A stretch of 64,000 bases of DNA from DAINPP01 sp963667315 (GCA_963667315.1 OY763325.1:1922001-1986000); one strand, 5' to 3'; counted from the first letter of the stretch, positions 52,047-62,545 are shown. Program-made: numbers and translations. The notes: generated by a model not told the origin, from the letters alone.

Positions 52047-55000
52047 TTAAAAAGGATTATTATTTTTCAGATAGGGATAGCCGTTATTCTTTACAGGATC
52101 AATTTCCCATGTATCACTGAAATCCCATGATGCATCGGTAAATGTGGATTCAAGCTTCAATTCAGCCGTCGTTTTCCCTGTTCCCCCCGAAGAGGTTCCG
52201 ATATTCCCCGTCGTTTCCCAGAAACAACTCGTGATCGTTTCGGTGTTCTCACTGCAGAAACCACCTGAATCGCGTATATTTGAAACTATTACAGTTGAAT
52301 AACCGTATTTGATCGTTGCCGTGGAAACATTCATACCGGCAAACCCGCCGGCTCCAAATCCTTCACCATCTGCACAGGAAACACTTCCGTTGCAATAGCA
52401 GTCTTCAATATCGGCTCCAACATTGTACCCGACAACGCCCCCGATGATATCATGTCCGGTAATCGTCACAGATGCCCAGGAGGTCTGTATCAGGTTACCG
52501 GATTGACTGACACCGGCAATCCCCCCTATCTTGTCATATCCGTTGACCTCTCCCTCAACGGAACAATTCCGAATTATACCGCCATCAGCAAAACCGACCA
52601 TCAGACCGATATTCGCATGTCCCTCAAACGTACCGGTCACTTTTCCCTGAACATGACAGTTATCGAGTAGAGAATCATCCAGATAACTGACTAGTCCACC
52701 GGCAAATTTAGAACCGGTAATATCCGCATTTTCAAACGTAACATTGACAATCGTTGCATTTTTTATCGCACCAAACAACGCCATATCATCTTCATCCTTG
52801 TTCACCGTCAGATTCGTTATCTTAAAACCGTTCCCATCGTAATAGCCGGTGTATTCACTGTTATAAACCCCCAGTGGCACCCAGTCTGTTTCACCGGACA
52901 GATCAATATCATCAATCTGCCTGAAGAACTTCACCTGCCCGGTATAATCCCTGACATTGTTCAGATGGTCCGCGGTGGCAACTTCGTAGGGATTGCCCTC
53001 ACTCCCGTCCCCACCTGCAAAAAGCGTCCCCGGTTTGGGCTCCTGTACATTCGACTGAAGATAAGGATAACTCAGCCCCTCATCGATTGACCAGACGGCT
53101 GAAAAATCCCAGCCTGTAAAAGAGATTTGCTTTCTCATATTGACGGTCGTCAAGGCGGTTCCACCTGAAGAAGCACCTTGTTCAGATTTCTCACTGTCCC
53201 AGTAGCACCCTGTAACCGTTCCATTATTCTTTCCGATCAATCCGCCTGTCGTGGTACTCCCCGTCACCTTCCCGCCTGAATAACAGTTTGAAGGGCTTCC
53301 CCCGTTATTCCAGCCGATCAATCCGCCAACATCGGTTGTTCCGGTAACATCGGCGGTCGAATAACAATTCTGAACTTCACCGATACCACCGTTAATGCCA
53401 AACACCCCCCCAACCTGCGCAGTTCCTTCAACGGAACCGGCTGTATAACAATACGTCACCGGTCCGTTACACTGTCCGGCAAGTCCCCCGACAAATGAAC
53501 CGGTACTCTTGACCACTCCGTTGAACCAGGAGCCCGTTATATCAACACCAAACTGGCCCAGCCCAAATAAACCGCCGACATTGTTTCCCGTCCCGGTGAC
53601 AGTTCCCGTTGCACTGCAGTTCTCTATAAAGCTACCGGTATTGGCTCCAACCAGCAGGCCAACATTACTCCCCCCCGAAACACTCGCATTTGACAGTTTA
53701 ATATGGGTCAGTGTTGCATTTTTAGTTGCACCAAACAAACCTCTGTTAGGGCTGGTTCCCGTTATCTGGAGATTACTGATACTGTATATGCCGCCATCAT
53801 AGGAACCGTAGAAAATCGTGATGGGATTCCAGTTTGAATAACCGGACAAATCAATATCGGCCGTCTGTTCAAAGTAATAAACAGTCCCGCCATCTGTTCC
53901 AAGATACGCCCCCCTGATGGCATTCAACTGTTCGGCCGTCGCTATCTGATAGGGATTACTCTTAGTTCCCGCACCACCGTCAAAAGGACTGGCTGCTGTT
54001 GTAAAACTGGCTTCATCGCTGGAAGCGGTCGCCCCGTAAGCATCAACGCTTTCTATTCGCCAATAATACGTCATCGCCATTGACAATCCTGTTGTGGCAT
54101 ACTGGGTTTCCGTAACCGATTCTTTTTCTACATCGGTTACATCGGCTGTCGTGCCCAAATACACCGTATAGCTCACGGCACCCGCAGCATCATTCCAGTC
54201 AAGGGTTAAAGCGGTATCCATTCCGGTTGAAGCATCCGAAGGTGAAACCAGCACGGCGGAATCCGGTGTACTGATGGCGGTGCTGGCAACCTTTGTACTC
54301 TGTGCCTCAACAGCTATCTGGAGGGTCAGATAATAATCCGTTGCCGGCTCAATCGGATAATCGATCTGAATCAAGACACCGGCAGGTCTTGACGACTGTG
54401 GCGCCGTATAGGTCTGACTGGCAACTTCCGTCAGACTTGAACTATCCGTAAAGAGTCTTGCAATTTCCCCGCCTGTAAAAGTACCGTAAACCCTCGCCCA
54501 GTCCAATCCGGCATGAATCACCAAATCGTCTGCGGATGGTGAAGGGGTTCTGTCGTAACAGACGGCGGCACCTTCTGCCGATTGCGATCCGTTAACCGTA
54601 TTCAGGTTGTATGTGTTGGTTTGTAACACACCTTCAATTTCAGCGGGTGTTTCCACCGTTCCGGGAAGCAGTTCCGGATGCCATGTTTCCTCATTTTTAT
54701 TCATGATAACCGTCCGGCTTCCGGCTTTTACTGCGCCACCTGCATCTCTTGCGTTGTTGCCGGTGAAGGTATTTTCATAGATCAGAACCTGTCTGTTGTT
54801 CCCGACATAGATCCCGCCGCCGTAATAGGCTTCATTATTTTCGATGATATTATGGTGAATTTTCAATATGACGGATGGCTCTTGTGAACTGACGTTGGCA
54901 CAGTAAATTCCGCCACCGTATTCATAGCCGTTCTGAACGATTCGGTTGTACCGTATTTCCGGACAGGTCTGTTCTCCTTCAACACTGATTCCCGGATTTC

Positions 55001-56651
55001 CGATAAAACCGTTTCTTCCCGTGCGCTGCCCTGAAAGACCCGAGGAATAAGCGGTTGTAATCGTAAACCCTTCAACAACTGTCTGACTGCTTTGTCCACC
55101 TGACAACATAACAGCTGCCTGTCCCGTCCCGGCTGCGTTGATAATCGTGTGATCCCGAATCGTTGAACTGGATGGATCGGTGCTCCGCAGAACAAAATTT
55201 TTCACGCCGGGATTGACAACCTCACGGTATTCGCCGGGCCAGCAGGTGAGGGTCGCCCCATCGCTTCCCGCCGTCATCGCCGCGTTGATCGTATCATACC
55301 AGACAAAAATGCCATCATCTCTCGCTGAATCCGGCGATGATGGTCCTTCAAGTCTGACAAACGGATTTGGATTAACCTCTATTTCATAATCCATATTGTA
55401 AATTCCACCCTTTCTGGACTGCACATTCAGGGTAGCCGGCTGTGTCATGAAGATGAAAGTATCCTCCAGAATACCGCCGGTGCTCCTGAAGGAAAAGGTC
55501 TGATCTGAACCGTCTGTCGATTCAAGCCATGTTTTTACCTCCGCTACCGTCGTCCCGCTCGCCACTTTCAAAATCGTAGCACTCTCAGTAACCGTACGAA
55601 CATATGGTGCATTCCCGCTTTTCACATTGAAATCGGTACAGGTGGAGTACATTGTTGCCATAAATCTGGCATTTTTTATCAGTTCCATGTTATTTGTCGT
55701 CGCATATTCGACCTTTGTTTCAAAAATACCGGAACTTGTTTCATAAAAGAGACAAATCGTTGATTCTTTTATCTGTATCTCATAAATATCACAATCCCTG
55801 TAATGCTGTGTGGGTAAATTGGATTGTTTCAAATCGGCAAAGAACCGGTCCGTTTCATTATCACGGATATCGTATGTAGCCGTACAGCCATCCGTTACCG
55901 TTCCCATCCCGCCAAGTTGACGCAGACGGTCCCGTGTATCCGGTTCACTTATGACGCCGTTCACATCTACCCGGTTTGGGTTGTTGAATGCAAGCAGTGA
56001 TTCATGATCCTCCCTCAGTTTCAAAAAATCAAAGGCATCATCTGCGGTATGTGTTGCCGCTGCCTGTCTGGCGTTCAGATAACGCTGATAGGTATAGGCA
56101 TTTTCTTCATCAGTCTTGACAAAGAGCGGCCGAATCAAGTTCCCGTCCTCATAAACAAAGGGATTTGAAGCCACCTTCATATTTAAATACGTTTCGACGG
56201 AGAGCTCATACAGATCCGTACCGTTCTGCTCCCCCTTCTGAATATAGACCTTTTCAAGCAGTATCTCATCAGTTTCCCTTATATCAACGCCGCGTTCTCC
56301 CCGTAAAGCTTTTATATTCGCTGAACGGATCGCGTTTTCATCCGCTCTTTCCGGAAGAAAACAAAGTAAGATTTTTTTATTAAAGGGATTCTGCGTTAAC
56401 GGATACTCCCTCCCGTTGATACGAACGACATAACGCGATGTCTTTTGAATCCTTTCCGTCAGCACCTGTTCATTCAAATAGAGGAGCCACTTCCCCAGTT
56501 CCCTCATATCTTCAAGCTTATACAGTCCCTCCAGCTGAATTAGAGAGATCTCGTCAGTTTTCTCAAGATGTTCCGATGTTGTTGCCTCGTTCAAACACGC
56601 CGTCAAAAAAAAGAACGGCAGTATCATGATGATCATCAATATTGTTTTCAT
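52047..56651 (-). CDS. Hybrid GLUG-motif and beta-helix surface lipoprotein (1534 aa)
   Basis: The ATG at 56651 follows GGGGGGAG. The lipobox is LTAC. Order: the N-terminal domain shared with the other two GLUG proteins (about 22-330, with RYLNARQAA and DHESLLAF); a cadherin-like domain (345-430) with ILKVASGTTV; a beta-helix (430-690) beginning FVRLEGPSSPDSARD and containing STDPSSSTIRDHTII; a fibronectin-III-like domain (790-880); GLUG block 1 (890-1200); and GLUG block 2 (1230-1520). Each GLUG block opens with a NPYxVAT/IAT motif and closes with WDF...YPYL. The cadherin-like plus helix unit is the same kind used by the giant array members, so this protein joins two families. It has its own promoter and terminator. 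It is anchored by lipid, with function unknown. Confidence 0.9.
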   Translation of the reverse strand: MKTILMIIMILPFFFLTACLNEATTSEHLEKTDEISLIQLEGLYKLEDMRELGKWLLYLNEQVLTERIQKTSRYVVRINGREYPLTQNPFNKKILLCFLPERADENAIRSANIKALRGERGVDIRETDEILLEKVYIQKGEQNGTDLYELSVETYLNMKVASNPFVYEDGNLIRPLFVKTDEENAYTYQRYLNARQAAATHTADDAFDFLKLREDHESLLAFNNPNRVDVNGVISEPDTRDRLRQLGGMGTVTDGCTATYDIRDNETDRFFADLKQSNLPTQHYRDCDIYEIQIKESTICLFYETSSGIFETKVEYATTNNMELIKNARFMATMYSTCTDFNVKSGNAPYVRTVTESATILKVASGTTVAEVKTWLESTDGSDQTFSFRSTGGILEDTFIFMTQPATLNVQSRKGGIYNMDYEIEVNPNPFVRLEGPSSPDSARDDGIFVWYDTINAAMTAGSDGATLTCWPGEYREVVNPGVKNFVLRSTDPSSSTIRDHTIINAAGTGQAAVMLSGGQSSQTVVEGFTITTAYSSGLSGQRTGRNGFIGNPGISVEGEQTCPEIRYNRIVQNGYEYGGGIYCANVSSQEPSVILKIHHNIIENNEAYYGGGIYVGNNRQVLIYENTFTGNNARDAGGAVKAGSRTVIMNKNEETWHPELLPGTVETPAEIEGVLQTNTYNLNTVNGSQSAEGAAVCYDRTPSPSADDLVIHAGLDWARVYGTFTGGEIARLFTDSSSLTEVASQTYTAPQSSRPAGVLIQIDYPIEPATDYYLTLQIAVEAQSTKVASTAISTPDSAVLVSPSDASTGMDTALTLDWNDAAGAVSYTVYLGTTADVTDVEKESVTETQYATTGLSMAMTYYWRIESVDAYGATASSDEASFTTAASPFDGGAGTKSNPYQIATAEQLNAIRGAYLGTDGGTVYYFEQTADIDLSGYSNWNPITIFYGSYDGGIYSISNLQITGTSPNRGLFGATKNATLTHIKLSNASVSGGSNVGLLVGANTGSFIENCSATGTVTGTGNNVGGLFGLGQFGVDITGSWFNGVVKSTGSFVGGLAGQCNGPVTYCYTAGSVEGTAQVGGVFGINGGIGEVQNCYSTADVTGTTDVGGLIGWNNGGSPSNCYSGGKVTGSTTTGGLIGKNNGTVTGCYWDSEKSEQGASSGGTALTTVNMRKQISFTGWDFSAVWSIDEGLSYPYLQSNVQEPKPGTLFAGGDGSEGNPYEVATADHLNNVRDYTGQVKFFRQIDDIDLSGETDWVPLGVYNSEYTGYYDGNGFKITNLTVNKDEDDMALFGAIKNATIVNVTFENADITGSKFAGGLVSYLDDSLLDNCHVQGKVTGTFEGHANIGLMVGFADGGIIRNCSVEGEVNGYDKIGGIAGVSQSGNLIQTSWASVTITGHDIIGGVVGYNVGADIEDCYCNGSVSCADGEGFGAGGFAGMNVSTATIKYGYSTVIVSNIRDSGGFCSENTETITSCFWETTGNIGTSSGGTGKTTAELKLESTFTDASWDFSDTWEIDPVKNNGYPYLKNNNPF

Positions 56652-56697
56652 AAATTCTCCCCCCTCAAAAAACTTTTTAATTTTTTATCCATGTTAG

Positions 56698-56726
56698 ATT
56701 ATACATAATTAACACCGAGAGGTTAA
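56698..56726 (-). promoter_or_regulatory. Promoter of the 1534-residue GLUG gene
   Basis: On the minus strand, -35 TTAACC (56721-56726) and -10 TATAAT (56698-56703) are separated by 17 bases. Confidence 0.55.
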
Positions 56727-56729
56727 TAA

Positions 56730-57148
56730 ATATATGTTTATATTATTGTTATTTTTTGATTTTTATTTTTCTTTAAAATGTCTTTTCATTATCCAATTCA
56801 CTTAAAAGCTTGATTTATCGACATATTTAATTCGCTTACAAAACTTTTTCCGACGGTGTTTTAAACATCTTCGTCGAAAAATTAAAGAGTAAAAACATTT
56901 AATCGAGTTATGCGTTTTGAATCTGAAAATTTTATAGTTAAAAAGGAATCCAAAATAAGAGAGGGATAGTTTCTGAAACATCTTTGTACCAATTTGACTT
57001 TATTAGTGACAGAAACAATGCTGTTATCCACCTTTGATTGAAAAGTCATTCTTTACCGCTTAAGGGAAGTTAAGCATTATGGCAAACTATTTTATTATTT
57101 CAAGAAATTTCGTTTGTAATCGGCTGAAATCAATTAAGAGCAGGTCGC
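56730..57148. other. AT-rich spacer with one imperfect hairpin
   Basis: About 420 bases between the kinase stop and the GLUG promoter. TTTTTCGACG and CGTCGGAAAAA (56845-56880) can pair around a 20-base loop, but no T tract follows on the minus strand. No gene is seen. Confidence 0.5.
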
Positions 57149-59401
57149 TCAAGAAGAACGCTCCGGTTTATCCTTCAACATCAGCCCTTTGCAGATATTA
57201 CCGATTAACGCCTTTTTTTCGAAAGGTTTTGTCATATAATAATCGAATCCCGCTTGATCCGCTCCATCCACACTGGATTGCCTGGCATCCGCTGAAAGTC
57301 CGATGATAAAGCTCTGATCGAATTTATCAGATGCCCTAATCTGTTTCACAGCCTCAGGACCGCTTATTCCCGGTAAATGCATATCCATCAGAATGATTTC
57401 AGGGGTGTACGCATTGTATTTGGATACAGCTTCTTGTCCATCATAGGACTGAAGAATCACGGCATTCGGAAAATGTCTCGCAATGATTGTCTTTGCCAGT
57501 TTGGACGAGATGATATCATCTTCAACAATGAGAATTTTTGCCGTTATCTGACGACAGTCCCGATCATCATAGCCATCCCCTTTATCCGTATCGGGGTGTT
57601 TGACATCCTGAATAACCGGAAGAGTTAATGTAAAGCTGAATACACTTCCAATACCCGATTCGCTTTTCAGTTCGATTTTGGAATTCATCAATTCAAGGAT
57701 ACGATTTGAAATCGTTAATCCCAGACCGGTGCCGCCAAATTTCCGGGTGATACTTGAATCCGCCTGCGTAAACACATCAAATATCGTGTGCTGTTTTTCT
57801 TCCGGGATACCGATACCGGTATCCGAAACCTCAAACTTAACCGTACTCTGTTTATACCCCTTTTTAACCACTTTCGCCTTTAATTGAATTTCCCCGCGTT
57901 CTGTAAATTTAACGGCGTTATTCATCAGATTGATGAGAACCTGGCTCAATCGCATGGCGTCTACCTCAACGAATCTGGGAAGACGTCTGTCACACATCAG
58001 TTTAAAAGCCACCTCTTTTTCATCAGCCGCCGGTTTGATGATCGTATAATTTTGTTTCAGTACTTCATGGAGATCGGTTTCAGAGGGGTGAATCTCAAAT
58101 TTCCCCGCTTCTATCTTTGAAAAATCAAGCAGATCGGTCACCAGACTTAGGAGATGCCGGCTCGACTGAATCACATTATCGTTGTAGGTTCGTTGTTCTT
58201 CATCAAGTCCTGAAGATTCCAGCATCTGAGAAAAACCGAGAATACCATTCAAAGGCGTTCTGAATTCATGACTCATATTGGCAAGAAATTCAGATTTTGA
58301 ACGACTCGCCTGCTGAGCCCGTTTTTCGTTAACAGCCAGTAACTCGTTTTGCCGGTTTAACTCTTTTTCTCTTTTTTCAACATTGTTGGACATAATCTTG
58401 AACGCATCTGCCAATCTCGTTATCTCATCATATGATTTTATCTCAAAATCTTCATGATATTGACCCTTGGATAATTTTTCCGCCCAGTTGACAAGTGAAT
58501 TAACCGGTTTGACAAGTGTCCTGGAAAAATATTTTATCGCAACAGAACTGGTTAAGAATACGCCTGCAGAAACAATGATAAAGATGATGGCCATCAGTAT
58601 AAACAAATCATACACCTCGAAAAGAGGCTTGAACACCGTAACGACCCAACCGTTTTTTATCTTTAAAGAACTCCCAAGCATCCGTCGCTGCGTTCCATCG
58701 ATATTACAGGTAAACTTGCCGGTAAATGGGTTACCTTCCAAGGCACTTTGTATATGGGCTTTTGTTTCATGTTCTTCACTGGCAATAAAATCATGATCAA
58801 AGGTGCAGACGATCATTTTACCACGACTATCATGAACGGCAATATTTGAATTTGAACTTGATGCCTTCAACACCCTCCTCAACTCCTCAGCACTAATCTT
58901 CAACGCAACCGAGAAATTCTTATTTTCAGAAAAAACCATGAGATCTGATACATCATCTTTTGTGAAAAAGGTGTTATTGAGAGTCTCATCAAAGGGTAAA
59001 TTAAACAGGATTTTACCGGTATCATCAAGGATCATCATCTGCTCTGTATTTGGATGTTGTTCAAGGTAAGTATTTAATAAGTTCATTAATCTTTTATTTG
59101 AATTATTGATAAACAGACTAAACAAACGATTCAACACACCGTTTCCAGGATCAAACTGTTGCATTTGCGTCTGAATCGTATCCGCTATTGTATCTGCCGA
59201 ACGGCTGACTTCATCTGTTATTTGTACAAGAGCAGCAGCAACACTTCCAGATAATTCTCTGCTGGAATTGTAAATATCATCTTTAAGATATGCATACACG
59301 ATATAGCCAAAAAGGCACCCGAATAAGATCAGGAAAGTGACAAACATATGCAGCATCATTTGAAACAGATCTTTATTTAATGATGGAGAATTCTTCCTCA
59401 T
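57149..59401 (-). CDS. Membrane-bound hybrid sensor histidine kinase (750 aa)
   Basis: Senses an extracellular signal, autophosphorylates and passes phosphate to its own receiver. TM1 is at about 12-35. An extracellular sensor (36-258), probably Cache-like (MMILDDTGKILFNLPFDETL), is followed by TM2 (about 260-285) and HAMP (290-345). The HisKA H-box NMSHEFRTPLNGILGFS has the phospho-accepting His at about 378. The HATPase domain (480-600) has the N-box NLMNNAVKFTE, the G1 box DTGIGIP and the G2 box GGTGLGL. The receiver (625-745) has acidic ED near its start, phospho-acceptor Asp at about 673 in LMDMHLP and the conserved Lys in MTKPF, so all key residues are present. No separate output regulator is adjacent, so a further phosphorelay partner must lie elsewhere. 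The ribosome binding site is weak (GTGGG). Confidence 0.95.
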   Translation of the reverse strand: MRKNSPSLNKDLFQMMLHMFVTFLILFGCLFGYIVYAYLKDDIYNSSRELSGSVAAALVQITDEVSRSADTIADTIQTQMQQFDPGNGVLNRLFSLFINNSNKRLMNLLNTYLEQHPNTEQMMILDDTGKILFNLPFDETLNNTFFTKDDVSDLMVFSENKNFSVALKISAEELRRVLKASSSNSNIAVHDSRGKMIVCTFDHDFIASEEHETKAHIQSALEGNPFTGKFTCNIDGTQRRMLGSSLKIKNGWVVTVFKPLFEVYDLFILMAIIFIIVSAGVFLTSSVAIKYFSRTLVKPVNSLVNWAEKLSKGQYHEDFEIKSYDEITRLADAFKIMSNNVEKREKELNRQNELLAVNEKRAQQASRSKSEFLANMSHEFRTPLNGILGFSQMLESSGLDEEQRTYNDNVIQSSRHLLSLVTDLLDFSKIEAGKFEIHPSETDLHEVLKQNYTIIKPAADEKEVAFKLMCDRRLPRFVEVDAMRLSQVLINLMNNAVKFTERGEIQLKAKVVKKGYKQSTVKFEVSDTGIGIPEEKQHTIFDVFTQADSSITRKFGGTGLGLTISNRILELMNSKIELKSESGIGSVFSFTLTLPVIQDVKHPDTDKGDGYDDRDCRQITAKILIVEDDIISSKLAKTIIARHFPNAVILQSYDGQEAVSKYNAYTPEIILMDMHLPGISGPEAVKQIRASDKFDQSFIIGLSADARQSSVDGADQAGFDYYMTKPFEKKALIGNICKGLMLKDKPERSS

Positions 59402-59671
59402 AACACGCCCACTCGTTAAAATATAATACCTTCAATTCGATTACCCCATGATAATAGCATACCATCTCATCTATTTCAAGAAATAACCGTTTCTTTTCAT
59501 CCGCTTCATTTTAACCCGTCACAAATTTCAAATCCTTTTTTTAATACTGTCAATGCTTATACGGGAAAAAACTATACGCTAAACGTAATAGTATAGCATT
59601 TATTCCCGGTTCAGAATGAACATTTTGTTAATTACAGCTCAAATTTCAACACGAATATAAGACGATAGCTG

Positions 59672-59716
59672 TAAAAAGCCCCCCCAACGGAAAATGAAGC
59701 GTGGCGTCTTTTTTGT
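59672..59716 (-). terminator. Possible terminator after the 787-residue GLUG gene
   Basis: An imperfect hairpin with AAAAAAGACGCC on one arm and GGGGGGGCTTTTT on the other (minus strand) lies about 60 bases past the stop. The pairing is irregular. The rest of the 377-base gap up to the kinase start shows nothing clear. Confidence 0.4.
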
Positions 59717-59778
59717 TTAACAGAAACTTCTATTGTGAGGCTTGATAAAAAACACCAAAAAACGGTATACCGCTTTAT

Positions 59779-62142
59779 TTAAGGTCTATTCTCACGGAGA
59801 TAGGGATAACCGTTGTTGACCGACTCTTCTCTGTTCCAATCCGTTTGAAAATCCCAGGCGGCATCATTGAAAGTCGTCTTATCCTTCATTTGTTCCGTCG
59901 TCTTTCCCGTACCCTTGACCGAAGAAGACTGGCCGGTTGTTTCCATGTCCCAGAAGTTGTTGGGGAATGTCCCATTCCTGTCAGCATCTTCCCCCAGGAA
60001 ACCACCGATCGTTCCGGACACACTTGACACAGCGCCAGCCGCATAACAGTTTTCCACCTTCCCCTGCCAGTTTAAATCGTAATTGGTGTATCCGATGAAA
60101 CCACCGGTTTGAGAGATCCCCCCCGTCACATCTCCGGTGGCATAACTGTTGATGATCGTCCCGTTTGTCCTGCCGGCAAAACCACCAGCCGCCTTATCGG
60201 TTGCCGTCACATCGGCTGTTGAATAACATTCTTCTATCGTGGATAAGGTATTTTCTCCGCAGAAGCCACCAACTCCTTTTATCCCCGTCACCGTTCCCGC
60301 GGCATAACACCGTTGAATATCTCCGACATTCAATCCGACAAAGCCTCCGATAAAATCGGAAATACTCCCCGATCCCGTAACGGTCACACTTGCCGAACTA
60401 TCTTCAATCACCGCATTTTCAACATAACCGACAGCACCACCAACCTTGGCTCTTCCCGTAACGATTCCCTCAACCCCGATATGCTTGATGGTGCCATAAG
60501 AGGCGTACCCGGTCAGGATACCGATCTGGGAATCCCCCAACACGGCGGCATCGACCACCTGAAGGTTTGAGATGGAGGCGTTCTGTGTGTAGCCAAACAA
60601 ACCGAGATAATTATCCGAAGCTCTATCGATTGTCATATTCGAAATCCTGTAATTGGATCCGTTATAATGTCCATAAAATCTATACAGGGTATTCCCCACC
60701 GGCTGCCAGTTTGTGAATGCTGAAAGATCAATATCCGCCGTCTGACGATAATGCACCACATGCTTACTGCCGAGATAATGACGCATGGCGTCCAACTGCT
60801 GCGCCGTGGCAATCTGCCAGGGGTTCGCTTCCGTTCCGTTCCCGCCGTCAAACCAGGTTGTCGTCAAGCTGCTCTGCGTGCTGATATTTGTAAGCCCCTC
60901 AACGCTCACACTCTCTACCTGCCAATAATACGTCTCCCCGTTCTTCAAACCGGAAGTGGCATACTGTGTCTCGCTCAATCCGCTTTTGACCCTTTCAAGA
61001 GCGGTTGTATCCGTTCCGAAGTACAGATTGTAAGAAACCGCATTCTCCCCCGCAGTCCACTCAAGGACCTGCGCAATAGCGGTATCCGTCGTCCCATCGG
61101 AGGGCGCTGTCATGAAGGCAACACCGGGTTTATACAACGCCTCAAATCGCGCATTTCTGACGACTTGAAGATTGTTCGTCGTGGCATATTCGATTCTCGC
61201 CTCGAATACCCCGGGATTCGTCTCGGTAAACGTACATTTCGTCGCTTCCCTGATATAAAGGTTGTACCGGTCAGCTGTCCTGCAGGCTTCATTGTCCAAA
61301 TTACCCCGTATAAAAACAACTTTAATTTCATTATTTTCTGAATCATCAAGAATATCGTAGGTATAAGTTGCGCTTTCGGTTATTTCACCCTGTGCTCCGA
61401 TCTGAAACAGTCGCTCTTTCACATCGGGCTTTTCCACCTGCACACTTCCGTCGATAGATGTGACACGATTTGGATGCCCGGTAAAAACCAGTTCATCATG
61501 ATTCGGCCTTTCCTTCAGATAAGTAAGGGCACCATTCACATCTTTTTCAGCTGCCGATTGTCTGGCATTATAATAACGTTGCAATGAATAGACATCCTCC
61601 TCATTTGTTTTGATATATTCAGGTCTGATCAGCTTCCCATCTTTAAACACAAAGGGATCTTTTGCGTTTTTTAATGAAAGATAGTTCAGCAACTTAAGTT
61701 CATAGAGTCTTGTCCCATTCTGTTCCTCGTCTCTTTGAATATAAACAAAACCAATGGAAACAGCTTCACCGGTTCTTTCATCTACCGCCCCCTTCGCAGA
61801 AAGACACTTTAAACTTGCCAAATGAATCATTTCTTCAGAAACCATACAAGGAAGAAATGCTTCCAGTATCAAATGATTCATCGGGCTTCTCTTGACGGTA
61901 TAGGTTGTCTCTCCTACAACAAGCGAATAATCACTTGCCGGTTTAATCCGTTGATCTATTATTTCAACGGGGAAACTTAAAGACCGGTAACCGTAATCGG
62001 AAAAGTCCTCCAGTAAATACCCTTCAACGCTATTCAAAAAGATCTTTGAGGGGATTTCCTGTTTTTGTCCCGATGTTTCCTTTACACATCCCGCAAAAAA
62101 TAACAGTCCGATCAACAAAATAACAAAGCCGTTTTTTTTCAT
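59779..62142 (-). CDS. GLUG-motif surface lipoprotein (787 aa)
   Basis: I choose the ATG at 62142, seven bases after AGGAG, over the in-frame ATG at 62181. The lipobox is FAGC. The N-terminal domain (about 25-340) matches the other two GLUG proteins: an EGYLLEDF motif, YIQRDEEQNGTRLYEL, RYYNARQSAAEKD and HPNRV are in the same order. A fibronectin-III-like domain follows (345-435), then GLUG repeats (440-780) with GGFVGLNVGDI, ENCYAAGAV and a closing WDF...YPYL motif. A run of eight A falls just after the start codon. It lies divergent from the PAS kinase gene. It should be lipid-anchored at the surface; no enzymatic motif is visible and the target is unknown. Confidence 0.88.
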   Translation of the reverse strand: MKKNGFVILLIGLLFFAGCVKETSGQKQEIPSKIFLNSVEGYLLEDFSDYGYRSLSFPVEIIDQRIKPASDYSLVVGETTYTVKRSPMNHLILEAFLPCMVSEEMIHLASLKCLSAKGAVDERTGEAVSIGFVYIQRDEEQNGTRLYELKLLNYLSLKNAKDPFVFKDGKLIRPEYIKTNEEDVYSLQRYYNARQSAAEKDVNGALTYLKERPNHDELVFTGHPNRVTSIDGSVQVEKPDVKERLFQIGAQGEITESATYTYDILDDSENNEIKVVFIRGNLDNEACRTADRYNLYIREATKCTFTETNPGVFEARIEYATTNNLQVVRNARFEALYKPGVAFMTAPSDGTTDTAIAQVLEWTAGENAVSYNLYFGTDTTALERVKSGLSETQYATSGLKNGETYYWQVESVSVEGLTNISTQSSLTTTWFDGGNGTEANPWQIATAQQLDAMRHYLGSKHVVHYRQTADIDLSAFTNWQPVGNTLYRFYGHYNGSNYRISNMTIDRASDNYLGLFGYTQNASISNLQVVDAAVLGDSQIGILTGYASYGTIKHIGVEGIVTGRAKVGGAVGYVENAVIEDSSASVTVTGSGSISDFIGGFVGLNVGDIQRCYAAGTVTGIKGVGGFCGENTLSTIEECYSTADVTATDKAAGGFAGRTNGTIINSYATGDVTGGISQTGGFIGYTNYDLNWQGKVENCYAAGAVSSVSGTIGGFLGEDADRNGTFPNNFWDMETTGQSSSVKGTGKTTEQMKDKTTFNDAAWDFQTDWNREESVNNGYPYLRENRP

Positions 62143-62210
62143 CTTCACACTCCTGTTCATACTATGGCTAACAGACTTCAATTGATAACAAATGTCAGAA
62201 AAGCATAATG

Positions 62211-62216
62211 ATTATA
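62211..62216 (-). promoter_or_regulatory. -10 element of the 787-residue GLUG gene
   Basis: TATAAT on the minus strand, about 70 bases before the chosen start. No convincing -35. Confidence 0.45.
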
Positions 62217-62545
62217 CTTTTTTGCCCTTAACATTCTTTGAAAAAAACCGGAATATTAAAAAGACAAAAAAGAACAATATTGAAACAATTATTTTACTTT
62301 TATTTTAAAGAGAAAACTTTCATGATGAATCCCCTGCTATTTCTCGACCGGTTTTCGTCGATGATTCGGCGGATAGAGGTTGATTAACCGTCGATTTCAT
62401 ATTTTTTAGAAAAAGGTCTTTTTTACCGAATAAAATGAACTATCAAGCTCATCATCATTCGATAACCGAATCTTTTCCGACGATTTATAAACATCTCGTA
62501 CATTCAAATCACCTGTCCTTTTCTTTAAAATGGTGCGATATGTTG

